Shown one piece after another: positions 1 through 11,014 of a DNA stretch of 64,000 nt; the stretch's first letter is position 1, and each line of letters begins with the position of its first letter. This stretch comes from CAYXZL01 sp964469925 (GTDB lineage: Bacteria > Patescibacteriota > Gracilibacteria > Absconditabacterales > Absconditicoccaceae): assembly GCA_964469925.1 (NCBI GenBank), contig CAYXZL010000004.1, positions 1 through 64,000 on the forward strand, given 5' to 3'. Position numbers and translations under genes: made by a program. Under the pieces are notes generated by a model, which ran no database searches, was not told the DNA's origin, and saw only the letters and a program-made list of their open reading frames with translations.

Positions 1-1411
1 ACTCGCTGATTACCTGAATTGTGGGGTAATGTCCTGTGATCGTATCGGTATCGCTAATTACGACAAAAGGTTTACCTTCCGCAGTTTCTGTGATTGTTGT
101 ATCGTAGTGTTTTAGTAATCGTTGATAGTCTACTACAGGCTGTTTGTTTTTGAGTGTTATACCGCTAATACCGTAGTAATAGTTGAGTTGCTGTGTTACA
201 TGTGGATTTCGCGTCAGTGCTATGGTAGGCACACGAAGTTTGTATGCTGATATGATCCTCGCTCCTCTTCCTGTTTTGGTAAACACAAATATGGCTGCTG
301 CATTGATGTTTTTTGCCAAGTGTAATGCTGATTTGATGACATACTTGTGATCCTTGGCAAACCCATCTCGATGTTCATCACTAAAGCGATGACTTAGTGA
401 TCACCTGTGTTCCTGTGCAACCTTGATCGTATCGGTCATAAACTTTACCGCTTGGACGGGATAGTCCCCCACTGCGGTCTCACCTGACAGCATCACGCAA
501 TCTACTCCCATAACGACTGCTTGGTAGATATCGTGGATTTCTGCTCTGGTGGGAAAGGGTTCTTTGATCATACTTTCGATCATCTGCGTAGCAACGATGA
601 CGGGCTTTCCTGTGAGATGACACTGATCGATCAACTGCTGCTGGTAGACGGGAAGCATGGTAACTGGTACTTCGATACCCAAGTCGCCTCTGGCCACCAT
701 GATACCATCGCTGGCATCAATAATTTCCTGACTATTATCTAATCACTCCTGATTTTCTATCTTGGCGATAATAGGGATATGTCCTCAACCGTTTTCATAG
801 AGAAACTCTTTCATTTCTTTGATATTGTCTGCTGTTCTTACAAAACTCATGGCTATGACATCGACACCTTCTTGGATGCCAAACAGGACGTCCTCCTTGT
901 CCTGATCGATCATTCAGGGCAATTTCACCACCTTTCCGGGAAGATTGATATGTCTGTACGACCCTATCGAGGCATGCGATAGTGCTTTGACACGTGCATA
1001 GTCTGCATGGACTTCAAGCACTTCTACATCAAATAGTCATGACTCAATCCTAATCAGATCGCCGACCTGCAAGCCTTCTAGTAACTGTGGATAATCACAA
1101 AACAAGTTTCTGTCTGTAGGATCGTCGTGTGTGATTGATAGCACAAACTGTTCTCACTCATGATAGTCTATTTTTTGGTCTTTTTTCCCTGTTCTGATTT
1201 CAGGTCATTTGGTATCTAATAAGATGCTCAACTTTGTTTTACTTGCTGCGTTCAGTTTGTGGACAATGTCGATGACTTTTTTCTTGTCATCATAGCCCTT
1301 ATGGGAAAAATTGAGTCTGACGACATTGACACCGTTTTGGTATAGTGCCAGTATCGACTCTTCTGTCCGCGTTGCTGGTCCTATTGTTGCTATGATTTTG
1401 GTTAATTTCAT
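1..1411 (-). CDS. pyk: Pyruvate kinase, C-terminus cut by window edge
   Basis: Converts phosphoenolpyruvate and ADP to pyruvate and ATP, the last step of glycolysis, in the cytoplasm. The N-terminus MKLTKIIATIGPAT and the motifs NVVRLNFSHKG, LDTKGPEIRTG, MVARGDLGIEVP, TQMIESMI and MLSGETAVGDYP are all pyruvate kinase signatures. About 470 residues are present and the reading frame is still open at base 1, inside the C-terminal allosteric domain. The frame crosses several in-frame UGA codons that fall on glycines (for example the G of TKGPE), so it is one gene and not a set of fragments. It follows gpmI by 33 bases on the same strand, suggesting co-transcription of the 3-phosphoglycerate-to-pyruvate branch. 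Confidence 0.95.
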
Positions 1412-1444
1412 GATCTACTCATTTCATGTGTGATAAAAAACAGC

Positions 1445-2983
1445 TTATACGATTAGTAAACTCTTGCCTGTCATTGCCAGTGGTTGTTCAAGTCACATCA
1501 ACTCCAATATGGTTGGTGCGACATCAGCAAGCGTTCCTCCTGATCTTAGTCTTTTATTGTCTTGTGTGATCAGAAAGCAAGGCACTTGTGCCAATGAATG
1601 AGCAGTATTTGCCGTGCCATCAGGATTAATCATGTAGTCAGCATTACCGTGATCCGCTAATACAATAGCATCGTAGCCGAAGTTTTGTAGTGTCCGCAAT
1701 AATTTTTCTAAACACGAATCAACTGTTTCACATGCTTGTACTACCGCATCAAAGACTCCTGTATGGCCAACCATATCTGGATTTGCATAATTGATACAGA
1801 TAAAATCTGGTTTGTGTTTTTGAATATGAGCTATGCATTGCGTTGTTATTTCATCTGCCGACATGGCAGGTTGCAAATCGTAGGTTGCGACCTTGGGAGA
1901 TGGGATCATAATCCTCTCTTCTCCTGGATATGGGTCTTCCTGTCCTGCATTAAAAAAAAAGGTAACATGTGGATATTTTTCTGTTTCTGCTATCCTCAGC
2001 TGTGATTTGCCAGCCTTGCTTATCACTTCTCCTAGTGTCTCTTCCATGGTCTCTGGAGGAAATAGTACTGTCAGACCTTGAAATGTTGCATCGTATTGTG
2101 TCATACAGAGGTAGTCTACAGATAATGGGTTCATGCCATAGTCTTTGTATTCTTGTTGGGTAAGACAGCTTGTTAGTTGCCTGACTCTATCGCTACGAAA
2201 ATTGATATTAATAACCAAATCCCCCTCCTTGATGGGCTGAAAACCATTCCCAGCTAAACGCATGGCTGGCAAAAATTCATCTGTTTTTCATTCATCATAA
2301 CACTCTTGTATTGCTTTTTGTCGGTTGGTAATTGCTTTCCCTTGTCCGTGCAATAAAAGGTCATAGGCGACCTTCGTCCTTTCTCGTCTTTGATCTCTAT
2401 CCATTGCATAATAACGCCCCACTACCGATGCTAGTCTCAGTGAGGTTCAGGCTATATGATCGCTTATACGCTTGATATATTCTTGGCTAGCATGTGGATC
2501 GGTATCTCTACCGTCGGTAATCATGTGCAACATTACTGGAGTTTGCAGATCACGAAGCATGTCTGCTACAGCCACTATATGATCGATATGGCTATGGACG
2601 CCACCATCTGACATAAGTCCGATAAGATGTATTGTCTTTTTATGTGATGTAGCTTTTTGGATGGCATTATTGAGAAGCGGATGCTGTGCCAATTCACCAC
2701 TGTCTACAGCCTTATTAATTTTGATGAGATCTTGATACTTTACCCTACCTGTTCCCAGGGTCATATGCCCCACTTCACTATTCCCTACTTGTCATACAGG
2801 CAATCATACCGCCTCTTCGCTTGCTTGTAGTTGCGTATTGCTCGCACTCTGATAGAGACTATCGATATATGGTGTCTTAGCTGCCATGATAGCGGATATG
2901 GTGGGATTTTTTGACACTCACCAACCATCAAGGATGATCAGTGCGACTGGACGTGGCATTGGTCGTATATTGTCTAAAAGCAT
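1445..2983 (-). CDS. gpmI: 2,3-bisphosphoglycerate-independent phosphoglycerate mutase
   Basis: Interconverts 3- and 2-phosphoglycerate. The 512-aa length matches the family. Visible motifs: ALIILDGWG near the start (metal-binding Asp), QVGNSEVGHMTLGTGR (the catalytic Ser loop), DGRDTDPHAS, NFRSDRVRQL, and the C-terminal metal site VLADHGNADYM with TAHSLAQVP. UGA supplies glycines, including the one ending DGWG. Two starts are possible: ATG at 2983 (MLLDNIRPMPRP) or ATG at 2959 (MPRPVALI). The second is closer to the usual family N-terminus and neither has a clear ribosome binding site. The gene lies directly upstream of pyk. Confidence 0.95.
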
Positions 2984-3231
2984 GGAAAGCACTTGCTATA
3001 CGCTTTTGTTAGACAAATGCAATGAGTATCAACACCCATGACTTTTGGTTTGTGTACACGCAGTCATTTACAACACATCGCCTTCTTCTCCATCGTTTTC
3101 CTTATTTTTGTCAATACCATTTCTTCATAATTAGGCTATGCTTTATTGTGCAAATTGCTAGTATCGTCCATAAGGAAGGTTGGATTAGATTATCTATAGA
3201 GCTTTCTGGCTTTACCCTGTAGTGTCTTTTG

Positions 3232-4881
3232 ATGACTCTCGCTATTTTGGCGTTTTTGGCTGGTATGTTGAGTGTTTTAGCACCCTGTGTTTTGCCTGTA
3301 CTTCCCGTTATCTTATGATGATCCTTGGGTAGTAAGCAGCGATATAGACCATTGATCATTATTGGCTCTACTGCCTTTTGTATTACTGTCTTTACTCGAA
3401 TATTGAAAGCTACAAGCTCCCTTTTAGCTGTGCCAGAACACGTACGGTTGTGGATATCGTCTGGGATTATCATACTCTATGGTTTGACTCTTATTCGACC
3501 ACACTGATGGGAACATTTGCAGTACTCACTTGGTCTGTACAAAACCAATCGTATAGCTCAGAGAGCAAAGAAACACTCTGGTTGGTGGTGAGATATTCTC
3601 TTGTGAGCATCATTGGGCCCGATATTTGCTAGTTGCTCACCTACCTATGCTCTGCTTTTGTCTGTTGTGTTTCCTCAAAGTGTTTCCCTAGGATTACTCT
3701 ATACGTTCATTTATTCATTGGGTTTTGCCCTCCTCCTTTTGATCATCGCTTATGGCTGAAGAGCAGTCATCCTCAAATTACGCTGGGCAAGTAACCCTTA
3801 TTGAGTGTTCAAAAAAGTATTGTGAGTTGTGCTGATACTGACTGGCATCTTGATAGCTACTGGCAGGATCAAAGACTTTGAATCGGCTTTATTGGATACA
3901 GGACTATGATCACGTAGTACTGATATTGAGCAGCAACTTTTGCACAATTTCCAGAATGACCTGTGACCCTCGACCGCCTCCGACACTCTTACGTGATCGA
4001 CTAGCTACACATGAGTATGAGCTCGCTATCTTGAAGAGAACTATCCCGCTCCTGATTTTGTATGATTACAGAATTGGGTAAATACTAAAGGTCGAGATTC
4101 ACTCCAAGCATTGCGTGGCAAAGTGGTTGTTATTGATTTCTGGACCTATAGCTGCATCAATTGTATCCGCACTTTGCCCTATCTTGAAAAACTCTATCAG
4201 ACCTATAAGGATTGGGGATTGGTTGTCATCGGTGTTCATGCGCCTGAGTTTCAGTTTGAACGCAATATTAGGAATGTACAAACAGCAGTTAAAAAATATG
4301 GGCTGAGCTATCCGGTTGTGCAAGACAATGATTTTCTGACTTGGCGTGCTTTTCACAATTATTATCGACCAGCCAAGTATATTATCGATAAAGACGGCAT
4401 TGTCCGTTACCAACACTTTGGTGAAGGAGCATATCGCCAGACAGAGGAAGTTATCCAATCACTCTTGTGAGTAAAACTAACGCCCGTCATCAAGGAGACG
4501 GCTGGTCTGTATGTTGAAAACCAGACTCCCGAAACCTATTTGGGTACTGCAAGGAGAGAGCATTTTAGTTCTTCTCCTAGCGAAAAGCTCCATGATCGAT
4601 GGTTGGCGTGACAACGACGTGACGAAGAAGAAAAAATTCGTTCTACTGCAGACAAATCTACTATTAGTATCAACGCTGTTGCTTCGGAAGTTAATTTGGT
4701 CATGGGTAGTGATAGACCAGTCAGTGCGAGTGTGTATGTAGACAATAAACGATACAAAGATATTGTGATTGATTGATACCAGCTCTACAACTTGTATCGT
4801 CATGATAGTGCTGGAGAACATCGTGTCATCATCCGTGTTGATGGTGCTGGTGTTGATGCCTATGCCTATACATTTGGATAA
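3232..4881 (+). CDS. dipZ: DipZ-like CcdA-thioredoxin fusion membrane protein
   Basis: Predicted to carry electrons across the membrane to extracytoplasmic disulfides. The N-terminal ~230 residues are a multi-pass CcdA/DsbD domain with the first redox cysteine in LSVLAPCVLPVLP and the second in FASCSPTYALL. It is followed by a thioredoxin-like domain (about residues 270-415) with the active site FWTYSCINC and the DipZ-typical stretches GVHAPEF and GEGAYRQTEE. A C-terminal ~130-residue beta-rich module resembles the carbohydrate-binding-like end of mycobacterial DipZ. Many UGA glycines lie in frame. CGA replaces the conserved Trp of NYYWPAKY (4366-4368) and of WLAGQW (4615-4617). Start ATG 3232 is preceded in frame by a UAG at 3220. 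It diverges from gpmI. Confidence 0.9.
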
Positions 4882-4982
4882 GGCTCGCTCTATCACGATG
4901 TAAACCACCTTTTTGACTCATCTACTCGTAATACCCTATGATGGAAAATCTATCCGTGTGAAACCATATCAGCCATGATGAC

Positions 4983-5654
4983 ATGAACCATATTTCAGCA
5001 GTACACGGATCTTACAGGCACCAGTGGGCACGACAGCTCAAGCTTTCTTTACTGTTTATTCTCCTACCATCTCTCATCACTCCTACTCCTCATGCTTCTG
5101 CAACTGGCTTTGGTTATGCAAGGCCTCAGTCTCGTGCCTCTCTATCCAGTGTCTTCCAGAGTTGACGTAGTGACGACGTAGTCTTCCCTGATTCAGCTAG
5201 TATTTTTGGCTCGTCTGATACTCCTCCTGGAGCTTGAGATGGGAGTGGGTTTGACTCCCTCACTATGGACCCGAATGATTGGTACAAAAAGCAGCTTCTT
5301 CACTTTCGCTACCCCGCACAAAAGGAACTTTACCTTACTGATACGCATGGTGTCAAACATCATATGGTTTTTAAGGATAATGGCGATGGACTCACCTTTG
5401 ATGGCGTGTACTATCGTCTCTATAGCAAAACACTTGATTGTTATGTGACTATCAAAACATTTCGTGGTGCTGAGGACTGAGTATACTTAGATGTACGCAC
5501 CCAAACATTTATCCCTATCACTTCAAACAATCAGGTGCTTGACTATGCTGCTATCGCTACTCTTGTTCGTTGATTTGCTAGCAAACAAGACTATGTAGCA
5601 GCTCCCAAACCTGGCAAGAAAGAGGCTTCATCATGATTTGTTCGTGTGCAATAA
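4983..5654 (+). CDS. Secreted hypothetical protein
   Basis: No family recognised; 223 aa. A hydrophobic N-terminal segment (QLKLSLLFILLPSLITPTPH, ending near ASA) looks like a signal peptide, so the product is probably exported. The mature part is soluble and beta-rich in appearance, with aromatic and charged stretches such as HFRYPAQKELYLTD. Frame continuity requires UGA as glycine at several sites. Earlier in-frame ATGs at 4938 and 4941 would lengthen the N-terminus by 14-15 residues; I chose 4983 because it puts the hydrophobic segment closer to the start. It follows dipZ by about 100 bases on the same strand and could be one of its extracytoplasmic clients (inference only). Confidence 0.7.
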
Positions 5655-5663
5655 CAAACAAAA

Positions 5664-5690
5664 AACACCACCTCAGTAGAGGTGATGTTT
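5664..5690. terminator. Bidirectional hairpin terminator between convergent genes
   Basis: The bases pair as aacaccacctc / gaggtgatgttt around a four-base AGTA loop, with A-rich flank on one side and T-rich on the other. It lies between the stop of the plus-strand secreted protein (5654) and the stop of the minus-strand beta-helix protein (5715). Confidence 0.7.
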
Positions 5691-5714
5691 ACTAATGCTA
5701 TTTCTACTTCTCTC

Positions 5715-6944
5715 CTACTGATTGATAAAGTTCTGAATCGTTCCTTTTGTACAACCAAACTTATATTCTCATTCATGATTACCAGGAACAAGACTGAGTA
5801 TTTGCTCACAGTTGCAGCCATGCGTGTCTTCTATTGTAAAATCTGCCTTGGGTCAATTACCCTTACCTTTGAAATAGGTGATCCAGTCTGTGCCATTAAA
5901 CACTCGTCTATTTGGTCCTAACGCTAGGCTTGGTACTGTAAGATCTGCATCGGTGTTTTCACACAAATCTGCTTCATCAGCAACACCATCGTTGTCATCG
6001 TCAGCGTCACAAACGTCTCATAGACCGTCATTGTCAGCATCCTCTTGAACAGGATTTGTCACGAGAGGACAATTATCAGCAAGATCATTGACTCCATCGC
6101 CATCACTGTCACAGGTAATCGTCACAACTGGGGGCAGAGTGGCAGCAAACGCTGTAGCAGTTGCACTAGAAGGGAAGTATCGTGTAAAAGGAACTAGTGC
6201 TGTAGTGGTTACTGTACAGACATATTGAGGAGCCACTAGGTTTGTTACTTGTCATGGTGCAGCCTCTTGTGAGTACAGACCGAATACTTCGTCAAAGCTA
6301 TGGTTAGTTATTGTCACAGCATCGGAAGCTGCTGGTGGGAAATACACTCCATGCGTATAGACTGCTATACCTCACCATGGATTGCCGCTTGTTACTATAT
6401 CATCGATCGAGATATCATTACTATCCGTCATCGCTATTCCTACTCACTTATTTCCTGGAATACCGTCAGATACTATCACGTTAGTAATGCTTGCTCCGTC
6501 AACGCCATTGAGGTCGATTTCGCTTCTTCCAGATTTTTCAACCGTGACGTCTCTGATGATAAGATTGCTTAAATCTTCTGCTTTGATCCCATAGCCAAAT
6601 GCTAATACTGCGGGTCAGATTAGTGTGAAATGTTCGAGAATAAGATCATCTGCGTTAGTCCATATTCCATAATCAGCTATTGTACTCGCATCAATCACTG
6701 TTCATGCTCTCGTGGTCCCTTGCAGTGTAATGCTTTTGGTGATATCCAGAGTTTCTGGATATATACTATCGGACACTGACACTGTATCTCCAGGAGATGC
6801 TGCATTGATTGCTGCTTGTATGCTACAATAGGGTGTCCCTGTAATGTCACTACACACACCTGTGTTGTCGACACTCAACGTCGCTGCACTCACTGTGCCA
6901 GCTAGGATAAGGCTGCTTGCTAGTCAGATGAAGATTTTTTTCAT
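5715..6944 (-). CDS. Secreted right-handed beta-helix protein with Ca-binding repeats
   Basis: A 409-aa protein starting MKKIFIGLASSLILAG, a signal peptide ending near VSA. After it comes a parallel beta-helix typical of surface pectate-lyase-like folds (SIQAAINAASPGDTVSV, then repeated short beta strands such as NDISIDDIVTSGNPWGGIAV). Next are thrombospondin type 3-like calcium repeats (DSDGDGVNDLADNCP, DADNDGLGDVCDADDDNDGV). The C-terminus carries a cysteine cluster, HGCNCEQIL, followed by FGCTKGTIQNFINQ. UGA is used as glycine at many repeat positions. Likely a surface or secreted adhesion or matrix protein; ligand unknown. It diverges from the YgjP-like gene. Confidence 0.8.
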
Positions 6945-7186
6945 GAAATAGGCTGAGATAAAAGATATGCCGCTTTCGCTCTTTATGTCTAGCCATGTCT
7001 TGTTATGATTACAAGTGAGGTGCCGATTTCCACTGTTGGTCTTTGGATAAATATTCTCTCGTTCCTGTTATTGTTATTGTTTCGTCTTCAATCCTTTTGA
7101 CATTTGGTCTTATATCCCAGTTGCTATTTCTGTGCTCGTGTTTAGGATCGTTTTCGCTTTTGTGATTTTATTTTCCCTTTTCCAAC

Positions 7187-7843
7187 GTGGACTATTCACT
7201 CAGCATCATACGCAAAGACGTTCGTTCTATGACCATTAGAATCAAGGATTATCAGACGGTACAGGTAACGGCTCCTTACCTGGTACCCCAGACATTGATT
7301 GATCGTTTTGTGCGTCAGAAATCATCATGGATAGAAAAACAGCTCTGTAGCTTGCAGGATGCCTACAATGCTGTTCGCACTGCTGACCAGGAGCTTATGA
7401 TACATGGCGATATCTATCGTATCCGTCACTCTGCCCAGTTGCACAGTTCATACCATATCGATGAAGATAACAAAACCGTCATACTCAACAAGCCTCTTGA
7501 TACTGAAAAGGCCAAAGCACAGCGATACAAAAGCTATGCAAAAAAGACTCTTTCTGATAGGTTACTGTATTATGCAGAGCTCCATAACATAACTTTCAAT
7601 ACGCTTTATGTAAGAAGTAGTAAGAGCAAATGGGGAAGTTGCTCATCTGATCGTAATATTGGGTTGAACTGGAAACTGATACAATTCCCCGAGTTTGTCA
7701 TGGACTATGTTATTTGTCATGAATTAGCACATATTCGTCATATGAACCACTCTCCAGCTTTTTGGACACATCTCAATACTCTCTATCCAGAGCGAAAACC
7801 TGCTAAAGCACGACTGAGAACCTATGGTATTGGTTTGCAATAA
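7187..7843 (+). CDS. YgjP-like (DUF45) zinc metallopeptidase family protein
   Basis: A 218-aa protein of the YgjP/DUF45 family. The zinc motif HELAHIRHMNHSPAFW and the preceding KWGSCSSDRNIGLNWKL are diagnostic. The start is GTG 7187 (VDYSLSIIRKDVRSMTIRI), which aligns with the usual beginning of the family; ATG at 7229 would remove the first strand. The C-terminal stretch has CGA codons at 7793 and 7811. At both places the family normally has Trp (P-D-W-K and W-L), so they read YPEWKPAKAWL and support CGA=Trp. No UGA is needed in this gene. Function in the cell is unclear; the family includes putative peptidases and nucleotide-related proteins. Confidence 0.9.
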   Translation: MDYSLSIIRKDVRSMTIRIKDYQTVQVTAPYLVPQTLIDRFVRQKSSWIEKQLCSLQDAYNAVRTADQELMIHGDIYRIRHSAQLHSSYHIDEDNKTVILNKPLDTEKAKAQRYKSYAKKTLSDRLLYYAELHNITFNTLYVRSSKSKWGSCSSDRNIGLNWKLIQFPEFVMDYVICHELAHIRHMNHSPAFWTHLNTLYPERKPAKARLRTYGIGLQ

Positions 7844-7909
7844 ATACGACTTATCGTTGTTTTTCGGGGAGTATCCCCTATTCTCAAGCTCACTGCTTTT
7901 GTATACCTC

Positions 7910-9166
7910 ATGCTCATGAACAAACACGCTCCTAAGTTTTTTCTTTTTCTCATCGTCATCGTTTTGATGGTTGCTCTATACTTTGCTTTTCAAAACTCTT
8001 TTTTGATACCTGACCCACTTGTTGTACAGTCTGCCTCGCTTAGTGAAGATTATCTCTTGGATGTTACTGTCTGCAATCCTAATACACAACATGTCTCTCT
8101 CCATCCTGACGATAGTCCTGATACACAAAAAACACTTTCTGGCAGTCTAACCCTCTACTCTGGAGAACAAGAACTCAGTAGGTACCCCTTTACTATTGGG
8201 TCCTTTGACACAAGTTTTGGCTACGAAAAAGCACAATCCTGTGGCACTATCAGAATAGATCTCAGCAAGTGGCGTAGCTTGCATAGATTGAGTGGCGATT
8301 TCACCGTACTCCTTACCTTCCATTACTCTCTGAATTGATTTGGTCGCCAAAGCAGGAGCAACATGTCCCTCAGCATAGAATCAAATCAATCTGCTATCGA
8401 TTTATTTATCAGTTCCTCACCCTCTGTCGTCTCCTTGTGCTCTGGTGTTACTAGCCTTTCTTTCGAGATACAGAATATCGCCTCTAGTGTTTTAGATCCT
8501 TCGGAAAGCATTGACTATCAATTAGTTATCTGTGATGCTAATGACCATACTCATTGTACCATGCAACGCTGATACTTTAGCGGCTTTGTCGATTCCTCTC
8601 GTAGTGGGCATATGCAAGACCTTTTTCTTGAACTTCCGATAGACGGTATGACACCTATTGTTTCCGGTGACCTTGTTTACCAGCTCACTGTTGACCCTCT
8701 TGGTGCTCGAAACCCCCAACATAGTCTCAATAGCGTCAGCTGAAGTCTCTTGCGTTTATGTGACGATGCTCTTCCTTTGGATAGCGAAGAAAGCGATGTG
8801 ATGTCGTGAGAGCATATTTGACTTACCTATCGTACTCGTGACTACTGATTTTCCCTTACCTTCCCAGAGGGCCGATCTGGCTATCTTGCCGAAACTGGTA
8901 CTGTCACTTGGTGAAGTTCTGGCAAAAGCGATGTTGTACACTTTGGATTGCCGTCTCAAAACACACTTTTTACTATCAGTATGCACAGACCTAACCAACG
9001 GCAAACACTGCAGCTCCTTTCTGATGAAAAACCTGCTTACCTATCAGAGAGTGATCGCTATGTTTTTGGCTATACTACAGCAGATGAAGTCGCAAGCAAC
9101 CTGATCGATCGTTACGATGAAATTGATAGCATAGTAGATAGTTTTGCTCTGATAGATCCGCGTTAG
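7910..9166 (+). CDS. Hypothetical membrane-anchored extracytoplasmic protein
   Basis: No family recognised; 418 aa. An N-terminal hydrophobic helix (FFLFLIVIVLMVALYFAF, about residues 9-26) anchors a long extracytoplasmic region rich in Ser, Asp and beta-strand patterns, with alternating hydrophobic stretches that suggest immunoglobulin-like or jelly-roll domains. Cysteines are present (VTVCNPNTQ, SCGTIRI, LVICDAND, HTHCTMQR). Several in-frame UGA codons occur (8336, 8570 and others). The end at UAG 9166 converges on the minus-strand operon with only three bases between stops. Confidence 0.75.
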
Positions 9167-9169
9167 TAG

Positions 9170-9631
9170 TTAGATGCCCGTCTTGACTAATCATCGTGCT
9201 CTGAATATGTAACTCACCAAAAACCAGCTTAGTCCAATAATCAGAATTGCGATCAGAATCCCTGTCAATACCTTGCTCACCGTCCCAATACCACTACTAA
9301 AATCAACAAAAAACATGCGGTAAAAGGTATATATGAGATAGAGAAGCGCGATAATACTCACTAAACCAAGCACAATATTGATAATGCGGATTGTGAAATT
9401 AATTGCGGTGTTTGGTCAGTCACTTATGTTGTCTTCTAGTCCAAATAGCTTTAGCATTGCTATCAAGATACTATCCTGTCTATCAATGTTTTCTTGTTTG
9501 ATAATCTCTCCTGGTTCGCTTGATATGCCATTTTGCAAACCTATATCGTAGGGGAAATCTGTTGCCACTACCGATGAGAGGAGCATTGGTCGCATGATGC
9601 AACATCAGAGTATTTTTTTGAATAGAGACAT
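9170..9631 (-). CDS. Small two-helix membrane protein, pilin-like
   Basis: 153 aa. After an acidic extracytoplasmic-looking stretch come two hydrophobic helices (about residues 85-105 and 115-138, for example VLGLVSIIALLYLIYTF and TGILIAILIIGLSWFLVSYI). This architecture, with a short N-terminal leader followed by two helices, resembles the VirB2/TrbC-like small pilin proteins often seen in CPR genomes, but no diagnostic motif is present. It starts five bases after the end of the neighbouring 164-aa gene, which has the same architecture. The two may form one complex or be paralogues. UGA encodes at least three glycines. Confidence 0.65.
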
Positions 9632-9636
9632 GGATA

Positions 9637-10131
9637 TTAGGATGTGACTAAAGCAATAATCCGGAAAATAGCACTTATTATAAACCGGCTTAGTGCTATT
9701 CATGCTATGGCAGTAGCTGCTGTTTTGAGTCAATCTCACGCTTTCTTCACTGCTTCGTCTTCTTTGGCAAACAATGCTAGGATGCCATTATATATCAAAA
9801 ACACTAATGCCACAAATGCCGTAAAGCCCAAAACGTAATTCACAATTGTCTTTATCAGCTTGAGTGTGTCAGCAAAACTTTCATCAAAACCTGGGCTTGA
9901 ACCGTCTGGTCTCACAAAGTCTCCTTCGAGTTTGTTTTGTCCATCAACTCCGTCAATTATTTCTCCCGCTCACTGTCTCAGAGGGTCATGGATATCATTG
10001 GTATCAATAACTTGTTCTTGAACTTTCGTATAGACACTGTCGTCTGGCAAAAATGGATCGATTCCTTGTGCAGCTACATGTGCTGATACTATTCGTGTCG
10101 CATAGACTATCAACGCCACTCCTTTTTTCAT
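9637..10131 (-). CDS. Small two-helix membrane protein, pilin-like, with signal peptide
   Basis: 164 aa, beginning MKKGVALIVYATRIVSAHVA, a likely signal peptide. An acidic mature N-terminus (DPFLPDDSVYTKVQEQ) follows, then a helix (TIVNYVLGFTAFVALVFLIY), a charged hinge (AKEDEAVKKAGDGL) and a second helix (TAATAIAGIALSRFIISAIF). The order matches TrbC/VirB2-type pilins and the downstream 153-aa protein. Several glycines in the hinge and second helix are UGA. The function as pilin or secretion-channel component is inference. Confidence 0.65.
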
Positions 10132-10193
10132 GCGTGTGGTATGATTAAAGTGCCGTATAAGTATAGTGCTAGGTATTGTGTGAGCAAATTTTC

Positions 10194-10505
10194 CTACTCA
10201 AACATCCTTTGCATGTCCTCGTCTTTTATCATCGCAATCGTTCGCATTGGGTCAAATGTAAGCTCGATAGTTATCAGCATAGCAGGGAACTTGTCCAAGA
10301 TTGCGTTACGCATCATCTCCTGCATTATTTCGCCTGATGGACATGCAGGCGTTGTATAGGTCATGACAATGAGAAGTTCATTGGATTTTTTATTATAGGT
10401 TATATCATAGATCAGGCCCATAGTCCAAATATCAATCAAGGGAAAGTCTGGGTCAAAAACCGTTTGAATACACTCTTCTACTTGTTTGATGACCGATTTT
10501 TTCAT
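10194..10505 (-). CDS. DUF59/MIP18-family Fe-S cluster assembly protein
   Basis: 103 aa, the size of a single DUF59 domain (PaaD/SufT/MIP18 family). Recognisable features: the N-terminal helix, VFDPDFPLIDIWTMGLIYDI (family pattern DPE-P-V-D--GLI), and TYTTPACPSGEIMQEMMRNA with the conserved Cys of the PACP motif. Members help insert Fe-S clusters into target proteins. The frame ends at UAG 10194 and needs no UGA. Located inside a run of small membrane-protein genes with no other sulfur-assembly gene next to it. Confidence 0.88.
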   Translation of the reverse strand: MKKSVIKQVEECIQTVFDPDFPLIDIWTMGLIYDITYNKKSNELLIVMTYTTPACPSGEIMQEMMRNAILDKFPAMLITIELTFDPMRTIAMIKDEDMQRMFE

Positions 10506-10612
10506 GAATTATATGTATAGCAAAACGCCCAATGAAGAGGTTGAGTCGTGACTATAGTGTTTCTTGTGCTGTATTGCCAGTATTTATTTTGTCGTATACA
10601 TACTCTCAACAC

Positions 10613-10996
10613 TTATCGATCGTGCTGAACTTTGACTTGCTGGCTAAAGATCGCTATATAGAGGATCAAAAAACCAACAAACAACAATCAACCTAAAATC
10701 TTCGTCCAAATTGATAGCAAGAGAAGTATCACGTTTATCAGGCAGAAAAAACCAAAAAGCAAAGACATTTTGTAACTATCTGACACTATCATATGATCAT
10801 CCTTTGATCCTGCGAGACTATTAACAAACCAAAAGAAATAGAAACTCACTCACCAGGAAAACAGTAAAACACTTACCAGACCAAACCCAATACCGATAGC
10901 AGGATCTTCGTAGATATTGATGGTATTGTAGAGCACAAGAGCAACTATTAGTCCTAGTATGATTTTTGCTATGGCTCCAATGTGATATAAACGCAT
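10613..10996 (-). CDS. Hypothetical four-helix membrane protein
   Basis: 127 aa and very hydrophobic. Helices are visible at about residues 6-22 (IGAIAKIILGLIVALVLY), 33-55 (IGIGFGLVSVLLFSWG and onward), 78-95 and 100-117. A short loop SLAGSKDDHMIVSDSY lies between the second and third. It contains UGA glycines in helix 2 and near helix 4. It follows the 256-aa membrane protein by 18 bases. No homologue recognised. Confidence 0.65.
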
Positions 10997-11014
10997 GATT
11001 ATAGTAAGAAGAGT

